From Aquimarina aquimarini (GTDB lineage: Bacteria > Bacteroidota > Bacteroidia > Flavobacteriales > Flavobacteriaceae), in the NCBI RefSeq assembly GCF_900299535.1, contig NZ_OMKE01000005.1, forward strand, positions 1 to 64,000: a DNA stretch of 64,000 bases, in the 5' to 3' direction. The stretch's first letter is position 1. Every line of letters begins with the position of its first letter. Shown here in pieces: positions 9,049 through 18,515 of the stretch. Under the pieces are notes generated by a model. That model saw nothing but the letters and a program-made list of their open reading frames with translations. It was not told the DNA's origin and searched no databases. The position numbers and the translations under genes are program-made.

Positions 9049-12000
9049 TTATTCGCCTTTTGTTATTTCATCAATAATATCTTTAGTTAAGTCTTTACTA
9101 ATATTATCTCCCGTTCCAATAGTAACATCAAGTCCTGTGTCAATTGTTATAAGGATTATGTTTTTCTCATAAATTTTTGAAAAATAGTGTCTATCTCCGT
9201 CTATCTTGTGGTAATACTTATATACGTCACTCATGTCATTAAAAATCTCTTTGTAGCTCATCGTTTTTCCGTTGACCGTAATAGTCTTTTTGAATTGGCT
9301 ATTCCCTTTTTCTAGAATTTTGCTCATCAATTTTTGATATTCTTCGGGAGAGCAAATCTTTCTTTCTAGAAAAATCAAAAGCCTATTCACATCATTAACT
9401 CCCTTGAATAAATCGACAAGCTTATCTGAATAACCGTACTTTTCTATAATGGTGGTTAATCTTTTTAAATTAGGTGCTGAAAGTCTAGCCATGTTAAAAT
9501 TGGCTTTTATAAGTAGATCAATGGCTGTTACTCCAGACTTTGAAGCTAACATTTGTTCAACAGCTTTTTTGTAATAACTGTTTTTGTTTTTAACTAAGGT
9601 TTCAAAATCTATTATTTTTTTTAATAGATCGACGGTTTTGGGAGTTCCCAAGTTTATTTTTTCTTTGAAAAAGAGGAAACCGTTTTTGACAAAAGGAGTA
9701 CTCTTTGGCAACAAATTTTTAATTTTATTGGAGTATCTTCCAATTGTTCCCGAAATTAAACATTCACTTAATAATTTAGATATCTCAATTATTATTTCTT
9801 TTGTAGGTTTTTTCTTTATATTATAAACTAAATCGATCAACGCCCCAGAGTCTATTCCTATAGCACATCCCCACATTGCTTCAGCGGAATTTGAACTAGG
9901 AGAATATATTTCCTTTACTCCAGCCATAGTTATATCCAAGAAAAAATCTTTAGAAAAGATTTTAGATATTTCTTCTTGAGTAAGTTCATCTCCTTTTAAC
10001 TCAATCAATAGAATTCCTGCAATGATATTTCCTAAAGCCTCTACTGTTGCTCCCTTTACAAACTCTTTACTGACATGTTTTCCAAATTCATTTAAAATTT
10101 GGACCCCATGTTGTGCAATTAATCTCTGAATCATAGCAGCCATTACAACATCTTTACTCGAACCAACAGCAAATTTATTCCAAGAATAAAAGGCAGAATT
10201 AGTACCAAATTGAGCTATATATTGGATATAACCATCTTTCATTGATATGGCTTCTGCATTTCCATTTTTTTCAAAATTTAATATTGCAGTTCTAAGTACA
10301 GTGTTACCGTTTATGATCTCTAACCTGGACTTTAAATCATTAAAAGAATACTCATATGGGACTTTATTACCATCCTCTCTGAATTTTTTCCAATCTTTGG
10401 AATTCTTATTGTAATTTTCAGGAATTCCTTCTCGTAAATTAACACTAGAAAATATTATTTCTGCATCTCTAGCAAAGGTTTCTATAGGAAAATGTTCTTT
10501 AGCAAGAAACTTATCTTTAGAATAAATCTTATGTTCTTTTAGATATTTTAGCACTCCATTTAAAGAATTACTATATTCCTTCTGTAATTCATGACCGTAA
10601 AAAGCAAATGTTTTATCTTTTAATTTATTGGTCATGTAATTGGAAAATTCAATAAGATCTTGTTTCTGATTATCAGGAGTATCATATTCCAGAGCATAAT
10701 ATATGTTCACTCCCAGTCCGTCTATTACTCCGTTTGCTCCTGCGTATCCACATTGTTTCCCTTCTCTACTAATCATTAAAACGCCTTCAGTGTCAGGTAA
10801 AAAGGGAGGGGTAGCAATACCTGTATGAATGTTAGCAAGTGTCTTATTGCTCCATCGAGCTTCAACAATACAATCTAAATAAGCATTTTTATACTTCTTT
10901 TTAGATATTGAAAATATTTCTTTACCAATTGGAGCATATTTTATGTCTTTATATCTCAAAGATTCAAACAAGACTAAAGCTTCTTCACTAGAAGTTTTAA
11001 TTTTTTCTTTGATAAACCTGTTCCAGTCATCTTTTTTTATGTAACCGAGGAATTTTTGGCTTTCTTTATAGAACGTACCTTGGTATTTTTCGTTGTTTTT
11101 GATAAAAGATATTACAGCACCGTCTTCGTTGAACTGAACATGAGATGCATCATCTAATAAAATAGCAGTGCCAAAAGGAGATAGATAACCATATTCTCTC
11201 CAATAATTATTATCTATACTTAAATATTTTGTTATGGTGTTTTGAATAAGTTCCCCATCACTATCATCCTGAAACAACATCAATTTCAAACTAGGATCAC
11301 TCATCGTTGCCCAGTTAGGATATCCCAATTCAGTACCATTACCATAATCCATAAGCCAAGTATTGGCTTGTTCTGCCTTATCAATATTTTCGCCAAAAGG
11401 ATGTTCTAGGTTAAAAACACCATGTCCCAATTCGTGCGCAGCAACTTTAAGAGCAGAATCTTTCTTCTCAAGTCCGCTCCCCATATGTTTTTCGAACAAG
11501 AATCCCCATTGTCTAGTTTTGGGCATAAAACCACTTAGCGGTTTAGATACCACGAATTCATCACCCAACACCAATACAAAGTATTGCTGAGAGTCGTAGT
11601 AAGGGTATTGTTTTTTAAAGGCTTTATATATGTTTTTTAATTCTGTAGGATAGTCTGCTAAGATGCCACTACCATCGTAATCAATAACACCATTATCATT
11701 GTCATCCCAGTCTTTTTGAGCAATCGTAATATTAATGGCATTAGGTTTTACTTTGAATTTACCACCTGCTTTGCCAAAAATATCATTTAAATCTGCTTCT
11801 AGATTCGGCAGATTGTTTCCTCCATTTATAGTAACTACTTGTACGGGAGTTTCGGTATGTTTCTTTAAGTGATGTACAAAGAAACTTGCCGCAATTTTAT
11901 ACTTTTTGTCGGTAGGGTCTAAATAAGTAACAACACATTCTTCTGTACGATAAGGATTTGCACCAGAGATCGTAATTTTATAGGTGTTGGTATTGGCTAA

Positions 12001-14049
12001 TCGTTCATGTTTGATCGCTTTATTCTTAGCCGTTTTAATGATGAGGCTATCGATATTTATTTTGGTATCATTAATTGTGATATCTGCATAAAACACATCA
12101 CTTTCTCCTTGTATGATCGCCTTATGAGCAGGGTAATAAGTTGATCCTTCTGAGGTATTTATTTTTGGGTATGTTGCTTTCTCGTAGTCATTGTTTACCA
12201 GATCTAATGCAAATTGTGTTTTGCCTTCCTCATCTTTATGAGTTCTAAAGGTGACAGTAATAGCATCATTGGTAATAGTATCTACATAAGGATCTTCTAT
12301 CGTACCATTATGAGTCCCCGATTGTATGCCATCTGTATTATCAGTTGTTAAAGAAGGTGATGTATCTCCTGTACCTGTTTGGGTAATAGTACCATCTTTA
12401 TCTACTGTAAACTCATCACCACTGGCATCGGTTATAGTATAGGTGTCACCCTCATCATAGTCAAAAGTGTCTTGACTACCGTTTGGATTTGTGATAATAA
12501 TCTGCCCATCGGCAATGCTAATATCGTTTGCATCTATATCATAATCAAGCCGTGGAATTTCTGTATTATCCCCACCTGTAAATACATCTGCAATATCTTC
12601 GACTACATCGATTACCTCATCTACATCTAGAATATTCCCCCATTTTGGGTCATAGGTGGTAATTACTGTTCCTTCTGCAAGTTGGTTTTCGTTATTTATA
12701 AAAACATTGGTAAAATTAACTGCTACTTTGATACTATTAAAGTACGGGAAGGTAACATACCCTTTTCCAGAAAAACGACCATTACTACCATTCGTTTCTG
12801 TTACTTTAACAGGAAAATCACCAGCTTTAAAAACATTCCCAGGGAACAATTGTTCTAAAGGTTCCATATTCTCGATATCCATATCAGGAGATATACCACA
12901 ATCTACTAGACTGGTTTGATCATCTTCATTGGGCGTAGTGAAACTCTGTATACGAGAGTATTCACTTTCTGAAATCAAACATTTCTTATAGACCTGATAT
13001 TCATATGTAGTTCCTGCTCGCAAATCCCATAATGTAACCCAATTGCCATTAGTTCTTGAGAAAAACCATTCATTTTGATTTCCCTTTTCTCGATAGCGCA
13101 CCTTAAATTCAGGAACATCGGTTGCAAAATCATCCCACAAAATATTGATATGCTGAGCTCCTTTTATCTCATGTCGTACATTTTCTGGAGTGTCACAAGG
13201 AGCAGTATAATTAAACCAGTATATCTCGCTAAATCCTTTGTTTTTAAAAAGACCTATTTCTTCGGCACCGTTGATAGCTTTTGCTTGTACTCGCCATGCA
13301 TATCGCTTGTTGGATAAGAGTAAAGGATCTGCAGGACCATATAAATAAGATGTATTGGTTGTAGTTGTTTGAAATACTGGTGGAGACCCTAAAAAAGCTG
13401 CTTGAGGATTCATTGTCTGATCCCAGATCTCTACAATACTTAATTCGTATTGAACATTACTTACATTAATATGCCTTGGTGTCCACTGAAATAATAAATT
13501 TAATGGATTTTGTTCAGAAATATCAGTTTGATTATTTGGGGCAATTAGTAAAGGTGGTTCATTCTGAAATATATAAGTAGTTACACACGTTTTTTGTGAT
13601 ATTCGTGCTCCTGTAGGAGCATCATACACCTCAAAACAGAATTGATACGAACCTTCTGGGATTACTTGTCCGTATGCGGCAGGAGAAATACCTGATATGT
13701 TTTGCAAAGTAAAATATGGCGCCAATTCTAGATTCGTAAGTAAAAGAGGAATTCCTCCTTCTACAAATAATGACGGAGCTCCTATAATTACATCTTTACT
13801 CTCGAAAGCAATACCATTACCTTCAAAATAGGTTTTTAATTTAATCTCTCTCCCAGTTTGAGAAAGGTCATTTAAAACAATTTGGAGTTTTAAAGGGCCA
13901 CTTGAGGAGCTCGCATCTGCATAGGATGAAAAATAAATAGGAGCAGGAGGCATAACCTGAGGCACCAATGTAACTGGATAGGTTTGTGATATCACACCTT
14001 GCCATGCAAGTAATGCTATTAAAAACAGAATATGTAACCTTTGTTTCAT
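9049..14049 (-). CDS. Modular secreted protein: Fn3, metallopeptidase-like HELGH domain, toxin-like C-terminus
   Basis: 1666 aa. Signal peptide 1-21 (ending GVISQ). Residues ~25-280 are beta-rich, ~284-373 form an Fn3 domain (CDTPENV...ILWDDF...YEYQVYKKC), and ~480-560 are Asp/Thr-rich. Around residues 870-883 is a zinc-peptidase-like motif, AAHELGHGVFNLEHPF. HExxH is intact, but the third His is one position later than in metzincins. The C-terminal ~600 residues change in character to Lys/Asn/Ile-rich helical sequence ending in a small unrecognised domain (DGDRHYFSKIYEKN). This order (secretion and scaffold region, conserved peptidase-like region, divergent tail) is typical of polymorphic toxins. 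The peptidase-like region could be a self-processing or pre-toxin segment. The toxin role is inferred; the gene and the motif are plainly visible. Confidence 0.75.
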   Translation of the reverse strand: MKQRLHILFLIALLAWQGVISQTYPVTLVPQVMPPAPIYFSSYADASSSSGPLKLQIVLNDLSQTGREIKLKTYFEGNGIAFESKDVIIGAPSLFVEGGIPLLLTNLELAPYFTLQNISGISPAAYGQVIPEGSYQFCFEVYDAPTGARISQKTCVTTYIFQNEPPLLIAPNNQTDISEQNPLNLLFQWTPRHINVSNVQYELSIVEIWDQTMNPQAAFLGSPPVFQTTTTNTSYLYGPADPLLLSNKRYAWRVQAKAINGAEEIGLFKNKGFSEIYWFNYTAPCDTPENVRHEIKGAQHINILWDDFATDVPEFKVRYREKGNQNEWFFSRTNGNWVTLWDLRAGTTYEYQVYKKCLISESEYSRIQSFTTPNEDDQTSLVDCGISPDMDIENMEPLEQLFPGNVFKAGDFPVKVTETNGSNGRFSGKGYVTFPYFNSIKVAVNFTNVFINNENQLAEGTVITTYDPKWGNILDVDEVIDVVEDIADVFTGGDNTEIPRLDYDIDANDISIADGQIIITNPNGSQDTFDYDEGDTYTITDASGDEFTVDKDGTITQTGTGDTSPSLTTDNTDGIQSGTHNGTIEDPYVDTITNDAITVTFRTHKDEEGKTQFALDLVNNDYEKATYPKINTSEGSTYYPAHKAIIQGESDVFYADITINDTKINIDSLIIKTAKNKAIKHERLANTNTYKITISGANPYRTEECVVTYLDPTDKKYKIAASFFVHHLKKHTETPVQVVTINGGNNLPNLEADLNDIFGKAGGKFKVKPNAINITIAQKDWDDNDNGVIDYDGSGILADYPTELKNIYKAFKKQYPYYDSQQYFVLVLGDEFVVSKPLSGFMPKTRQWGFLFEKHMGSGLEKKDSALKVAAHELGHGVFNLEHPFGENIDKAEQANTWLMDYGNGTELGYPNWATMSDPSLKLMLFQDDSDGELIQNTITKYLSIDNNYWREYGYLSPFGTAILLDDASHVQFNEDGAVISFIKNNEKYQGTFYKESQKFLGYIKKDDWNRFIKEKIKTSSEEALVLFESLRYKDIKYAPIGKEIFSISKKKYKNAYLDCIVEARWSNKTLANIHTGIATPPFLPDTEGVLMISREGKQCGYAGANGVIDGLGVNIYYALEYDTPDNQKQDLIEFSNYMTNKLKDKTFAFYGHELQKEYSNSLNGVLKYLKEHKIYSKDKFLAKEHFPIETFARDAEIIFSSVNLREGIPENYNKNSKDWKKFREDGNKVPYEYSFNDLKSRLEIINGNTVLRTAILNFEKNGNAEAISMKDGYIQYIAQFGTNSAFYSWNKFAVGSSKDVVMAAMIQRLIAQHGVQILNEFGKHVSKEFVKGATVEALGNIIAGILLIELKGDELTQEEISKIFSKDFFLDITMAGVKEIYSPSSNSAEAMWGCAIGIDSGALIDLVYNIKKKPTKEIIIEISKLLSECLISGTIGRYSNKIKNLLPKSTPFVKNGFLFFKEKINLGTPKTVDLLKKIIDFETLVKNKNSYYKKAVEQMLASKSGVTAIDLLIKANFNMARLSAPNLKRLTTIIEKYGYSDKLVDLFKGVNDVNRLLIFLERKICSPEEYQKLMSKILEKGNSQFKKTITVNGKTMSYKEIFNDMSDVYKYYHKIDGDRHYFSKIYEKNIILITIDTGLDVTIGTGDNISKDLTKDIIDEITKGE

Positions 14050-14067
14050 AAGGGTATACGTTTGGTT

Positions 14068-16497
14068 TTATATTTTATCTATATATCTAAGTTCGAATTT
14101 GTCTGGGTTCACTTCTTCGAGTGACTTATGATAATAGAAATCAATAATTTGAGATTCTAGATATGACTTGATTTTTTTAACTCCATCTTCTTCTTCATAG
14201 AGTTTGTAAGCATTTTTAGCTTCACGTTTTTTAAATTCTGAGATCAATTCATCTGGGTTTGTAACCGATAGAATATTAGTGTAGGTATCCATTTTTTTCT
14301 TCATCCATCGATGACCTACTAATTTCTTTTGCCTATTGTTCAGTTCTTTTTCTAATTTGTCAATTTCTTTACCATTAAGAGGCTTTTCTTTTTTAAGATC
14401 GTCGAGTTTGATTTTGGTTTTCACAAAGCTTCGCTCAAGCTTAAAATCAATATATTGCATATCTTCTCTTAAGCTTTGTATCACCTCATGTAGTATAGTA
14501 TCATATGCTTTTAAGAAATCTTCATAGCTATAAAGTGCATCTAAAAAAACAAAGACTTTTTCTTTATAAAGCTCTGGCTTAGTTTGGTTTTTTACATCGG
14601 TAAATAACAGCGTTAAATCTCCTTGTTTTTCTTGTGGAATGTTCTGAAACCTTGCACTATTCTTCACATTGGTAAGTTGCTCTGTAATTTCTGGTATAGT
14701 TCCGCTATAGGTAGTTGATCGATATCTAAACTGTAGGATTCCTAGTCTAGATATTTTATCATCATCCATTAACTCTCTATTACGTTTTTTGAATTTGATT
14801 TTAAAAGTATCGAAGCTATAGCTATACCCTAAAGTAGCTGTAAAATCTGTATTGTTACCTGCTTTAGATTTTCTAAATAAAGAGAGTAAATTGAGCGTGA
14901 AATTATGACTTTCATACAGTGTGTAATTACCCCCTAGTCGCAGGTTATAAATATCATTTTGCTTTTCATCATTGGTATACGCTGTGTTATAAGAACTAGA
15001 GAAATTTGTTCTTAATTTTTTATCAAAGAAAGATTTGGTAGCCGTAAGTGTTGGTCCAAGTGTAAGGTTTTTTGTTACCCCCACAGTATTATATGAGATA
15101 TTTGCTGCAAATGAAAAATTAAGAGCGTTTTTTGGGTATCCTAGAATGTATCCAGAAGTTATATTGTAAAAGTTGGATACCCCATTTTCTACTGTTTCTT
15201 CTCCTTGTTTGTTATTAGAGTTTTGATAGGTAAGATTTATAGTTACTGCTTGTTGTTGACTTTCTGTTTTTTTTAAGGTATAGTTTACTCCAAGGTTCGC
15301 ATTTTGAGATATTTGCCGATAATTCAAAGTATCTATATTTTCAAATTGATTTACTTCGTTTATAAAGTCAAATTGATCTCTAATATTGGTGTAGGATTGA
15401 AAATTTGAATACCCAGCATTAATAGAAAGTTTCTCTGATCCGTTATAGGCTACATTAAAAGCACTTACTATACGCTGTAATTCTGAGCTTTTAGTATTAT
15501 CCAGATTATCTTTTTGAAGACCAGCATTTACACTTATACTTACTTTATTGTCAATAATGTTCTGAGAAGCATTCACTGTTATGTTTTCGAGGTCATTATT
15601 AAAATAATAAGCTCCAAAAGTTCTATAATCAGGATCTATGCGTTCGTATCCCATACCAACAGAACCATTACCTGCAGGATAATCCATTTTTAAATTAAAA
15701 GCGTTGTAATAATTAGTTGTTACATTTTCAGTCATTAAAAAAGAAAAAAATCCTGCCGATGACATGTTGGATTCTGATATGCGAGTATCTTCGGTCACAC
15801 CAGAAATGGCATATTCTAAGTTAATTTTTGCTTTTTTGAAAAGAGTAAAATTGGTTTCTGCACTTACTACAGTATTTTCTTTTGGAGTAATCTCTACTTC
15901 TATTGGAATAGAATTTTGTAGTGAATTTTCTCTGTCTTTTGCAGTAAAAAAAATTAATCCGATTGAGGCTCCGCCTAAATCATAAGCGGTTTTTAGCCCA
16001 AATCCATACCTTTCATAGGCTGGGATTGCTTCAGGAATTTCTTCATCATACTCTGTGGCTTTTAAAAATCTACCGTATAAGGCACTAATTTTAAAAGGTC
16101 CATTGGGAGAAAGATCAACACCACCACCAGTAAATTGATGTCCATTTAGGGTATAGGGAGAGAAAGTCATAGAAACATCTCCTATATGAGTTGCAACCCA
16201 TTTATATGATGGATGAATACTTAGCCTATTTATTTTAAAAGGAGTGCTATATCCAAAATCTTGATTGGTATAAGAAAATGATAGAGGAATATTATATATA
16301 CCACTAATATTAAAATTAAGATTTCCGTTAACAAAATAGGTAAAAGGATCTCGGTTGGCTGTACCATCATAAAAAATACCATTACTAGAAATTCCACCAT
16401 TAAATCGTAGTAAAGGAGTTTTCCCTATCTGCTCAAGATTTTGAGCAGAGGCAATAAAAGTATATCCTGAAAAAATGATAAGTAGTTTTAATTTCAA
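14068..16497 (-). CDS. Outer-membrane beta-barrel protein with C-terminal helical tail
   Basis: 809 aa, signal peptide 1-18 (ending FIASAQ). Residues ~25-600 alternate polar and aromatic residues in many strands (NLNFNISGIYNI, LGVNYTLKK, LRLGGNYTLY), as in large outer-membrane barrels. No TonB box or plug is evident, so it is probably not a TonB-dependent receptor. Residues ~640-809 are charged and helical with likely coiled coil (KLEKELNNRQKKL), an unusual extension after a barrel that would lie on the periplasmic or outer face. It is the first gene of the five-gene operon, 18 nt before the 1666-aa gene. A good TAnnTTTG promoter box lies about 50 nt upstream of its start. An export or anchoring role for the following proteins is an inference from gene order only. 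Confidence 0.75.
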   Translation of the reverse strand: MKLKLLIIFSGYTFIASAQNLEQIGKTPLLRFNGGISSNGIFYDGTANRDPFTYFVNGNLNFNISGIYNIPLSFSYTNQDFGYSTPFKINRLSIHPSYKWVATHIGDVSMTFSPYTLNGHQFTGGGVDLSPNGPFKISALYGRFLKATEYDEEIPEAIPAYERYGFGLKTAYDLGGASIGLIFFTAKDRENSLQNSIPIEVEITPKENTVVSAETNFTLFKKAKINLEYAISGVTEDTRISESNMSSAGFFSFLMTENVTTNYYNAFNLKMDYPAGNGSVGMGYERIDPDYRTFGAYYFNNDLENITVNASQNIIDNKVSISVNAGLQKDNLDNTKSSELQRIVSAFNVAYNGSEKLSINAGYSNFQSYTNIRDQFDFINEVNQFENIDTLNYRQISQNANLGVNYTLKKTESQQQAVTINLTYQNSNNKQGEETVENGVSNFYNITSGYILGYPKNALNFSFAANISYNTVGVTKNLTLGPTLTATKSFFDKKLRTNFSSSYNTAYTNDEKQNDIYNLRLGGNYTLYESHNFTLNLLSLFRKSKAGNNTDFTATLGYSYSFDTFKIKFKKRNRELMDDDKISRLGILQFRYRSTTYSGTIPEITEQLTNVKNSARFQNIPQEKQGDLTLLFTDVKNQTKPELYKEKVFVFLDALYSYEDFLKAYDTILHEVIQSLREDMQYIDFKLERSFVKTKIKLDDLKKEKPLNGKEIDKLEKELNNRQKKLVGHRWMKKKMDTYTNILSVTNPDELISEFKKREAKNAYKLYEEEDGVKKIKSYLESQIIDFYYHKSLEEVNPDKFELRYIDKI

Positions 16498-17011
16498 TAG
16501 GGTAATTTTTTTTGAGGTAGTTTAAATTTTAAGATAAAATTAATAAGACAAATATAGACTAATGAGCTAGTGACAAACAAGAAGTGTTGTGCAATATGAA
16601 TGAAAATGTAGTATAAATTTATAAATCATTAGTACTAAAAAATCTTTTATTACACACATAACCAGTACATTACATAGATTTCGTCAAAATAGTTAGAAAA
16701 CATAGAGTGTTATGTAAAAGGTTCATTACATAACTAAATGTAATTCATCATTTTTTGAATAATTACATATTTTTAACAAAACCAAATTCATACAACACTC
16801 TAAAATTACCTATCTCACTTAGTGAGTAAATCAATACCTAAAAACTCGACACAAAACAGATTTCTAATTAATATAGGCAAAGGATTGTTATATAATTTAT
16901 GCCAACTCATCACAGAAACATGACACTTCGCACCAACCTGCATTATATGTGGTTTACATAGTCATTAGAAAAGTAATTTTGAACATAATTATAAATCAAA
17001 AAACAAATAGT
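16498..17011. promoter_or_regulatory. Divergent intergenic region with a 9-8-9 dyad
   Basis: This 514-bp AT-rich stretch separates the minus-strand surface operon from the plus-strand esterase gene. It holds the predicted operon promoter and a perfect inverted repeat, GTTATGTAA (16709-16717) and TTACATAAC (16726-16734), with an 8-nt spacer. A dyad of this geometry is typical of a dimeric regulator site. TAATTTTG at 16974-16981 matches the -7 consensus for the plus-strand esterase. It lies downstream of the GTG at 16949, which argues for the ATG at 17012 as that gene's start. Confidence 0.45.
16549..16580 (-). promoter_or_regulatory. Predicted Bacteroidota-type promoter of the five-gene operon
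   Basis: On the minus strand TATATTTG at 16556-16549 matches the Bacteroidota -7 consensus TAnnTTTG exactly. A TTG (within TTGTTTG at 16580-16574) sits 21 nt upstream as the -33 element. The box is 52 nt before the barrel gene's ATG. Confidence 0.55.
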
Positions 17012-17824
17012 ATGTTCAAAAAAATTACTCAGAACGCCATAGGTTTTCTTTGTTTAATTATTGGTTCGTTGGTTCTAAATAGCTGTGAGAAAGAAAATAT
17101 CTCTTCTATAAAAAACAGCCGTTCTTTTACTCTTGAATCAAAATACACCAATACAAAATATGAGATTAATGTCTTATATCCTGAAACCTATACTCCATCA
17201 AATAGCTACCGCACAGTTTATATCCTAGACGGAGATGATTATTATAAAGAAGCAACAGATGTGGTGGCAGAATCTAATAAAGAGGATATTATTCTTATCG
17301 GCATTGGATATGATGGAAAAAACAGAAGAGGGATAGATTATTCATATCCCAAAGACAATGATTTCCCCACTAAATCAGGAGGTGCCAGAGAATTCATCAA
17401 TTTTATAAATAATGAGCTTATTCCTTATATTGAAAATGAACTTGAGATCAAAAGTGCGGATAAAACACTATTTGGTCATTCTCTAGGAGGCTATCTTGCT
17501 TTGTATTTGTTATTTCAGCAACAACAACCTAATCCTTTTGATAATATCATAGCAGCCAGCTCAAACTTTATGTGGTATGACGCATATTTATTCGATTTAG
17601 AACAGCAATACTTCAATATCAATGATACACTAAACAAGAACCTTTACATTACCGTAGGAGATTTAGAAGGTGCATCTATCAATCTTTTTTATAATGCTTT
17701 TAAGAATAAAATAAACCAGAGATCCTATATAGGATTGACACTACATTCTGAAAGATTAAAGAATATTTCTCATAGAAACAGTCCAATTATTTCTTTTAAA
17801 AAAGGGCTCTATACAATTTTATAA
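17012..17824 (+). CDS. Esterase-family alpha/beta hydrolase lipoprotein
   Basis: 270 aa from the ATG at 17012. An upstream in-frame GTG at 16949 was rejected because it would bury the signal and precedes the likely promoter. The N-terminus is a lipoprotein signal (IIGSLVLNSC, acylated Cys followed by EKE). The fold is that of the esterase D / PF00756 group: an early YILDGDDYY strand-turn, then the nucleophile elbow GHSLGGY, and a late His in SHRNSP that may complete the triad. Related proteins hydrolyse esters, including siderophore backbones (Fes/IroE-type) in some bacteria. The siderophore receptor operon 3 kb downstream makes such a role possible but unproven. The next gene begins 10 nt after the stop, so the two are probably co-transcribed. 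Confidence 0.8.
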   Translation: MFKKITQNAIGFLCLIIGSLVLNSCEKENISSIKNSRSFTLESKYTNTKYEINVLYPETYTPSNSYRTVYILDGDDYYKEATDVVAESNKEDIILIGIGYDGKNRRGIDYSYPKDNDFPTKSGGAREFINFINNELIPYIENELEIKSADKTLFGHSLGGYLALYLLFQQQQPNPFDNIIAASSNFMWYDAYLFDLEQQYFNINDTLNKNLYITVGDLEGASINLFYNAFKNKINQRSYIGLTLHSERLKNISHRNSPIISFKKGLYTIL

Positions 17825-17834
17825 ATTCAATATA

Positions 17835-18455
17835 ATGAAAAACTACTTACTAGTACTCTACCTTATTTTCACCTTACCTATTGTAGCCCAAGTGCAAAAA
17901 GAAAATAAGAATCCAACTCAAAACAAATGGAAATTAGAATTGTTATATTCTCATGATATATTGAATACCAGCTATGGAAAAAACTATGGCTATATATTTA
18001 AAGGGAAATTGATTTTTTTAGACCGTAAGCATTTTACTTTATCATATGGTCTAGCACATCAAAACAGTTATATAGATGAAACAGAAAACTTATTTACTGA
18101 GTATATAGATGGATATACTAGAGATATAGGGTTGTACTCTATTTTTGATATTACTTATTACCCCTTTAATAAGAAAAAATTTTACCTATCACTAGAACCT
18201 TTTATAGGAGCAACACACTTGAAATCTAAAGGAAAATTAAAAATACCTCAATATTCGATATCTGAAAAATACAAAAATGAATATGTTTATTTTAACTACG
18301 GATTTTCTCAATCTATTGGTTATAACATACATAAATTTAGTGTTAGCGGGTTTGCCTGGGTTTCTTTAAAAGGACTCTTAGATCAAGGAAGAAGTAGACC
18401 TGCTGATTTTGATTCTAGATTTTTTATTGGTGTCGGTTTAGGATATCGGTTGTAA
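17835..18455 (+). CDS. Small outer-membrane beta-barrel protein, unknown
   Basis: 206 aa with a signal peptide (MKNYLLVLYLIF..., cleavage after PIVAQ). The mature part is made of alternating aromatic strands (YIFKGKLIFL, FTLSYGLAHQN, FYLSLEPFIGAT, FFIGVGLGYRL) and ends in a short strand, as small outer-membrane barrels do. It follows the esterase lipoprotein by 10 nt and probably shares its transcript. A strong hairpin follows its stop. No family is recognised; OmpW- or OmpA-barrel-like folds are possible. Confidence 0.65.
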   Translation: MKNYLLVLYLIFTLPIVAQVQKENKNPTQNKWKLELLYSHDILNTSYGKNYGYIFKGKLIFLDRKHFTLSYGLAHQNSYIDETENLFTEYIDGYTRDIGLYSIFDITYYPFNKKKFYLSLEPFIGATHLKSKGKLKIPQYSISEKYKNEYVYFNYGFSQSIGYNIHKFSVSGFAWVSLKGLLDQGRSRPADFDSRFFIGVGLGYRL

Positions 18456-18478
18456 AAAACTTATTCAAAATGACTCTT

Positions 18479-18515
18479 AAAAAAGTGTAATCCTTACTGT
18501 GTATTACACTTTTTT
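18479..18515. terminator. Bidirectional terminator
   Basis: A perfect 13-bp stem (left arm 18479-18491 beginning AAAAAAGTG, right arm 18503-18515 ending CACTTTTTT) encloses an 11-nt loop. It lies between the convergent barrel gene and LytTR gene. It has A/T tracts on both sides so can end both transcripts; its right arm contains the LytTR gene's stop codon. Confidence 0.85.

Noticed and set aside
16949..17011. Upstream GTG start for the esterase lipoprotein
   Set aside because: It would put 21 residues before the lipoprotein signal and lies upstream of a likely -7 box; the ATG at 17012 fits the signal.
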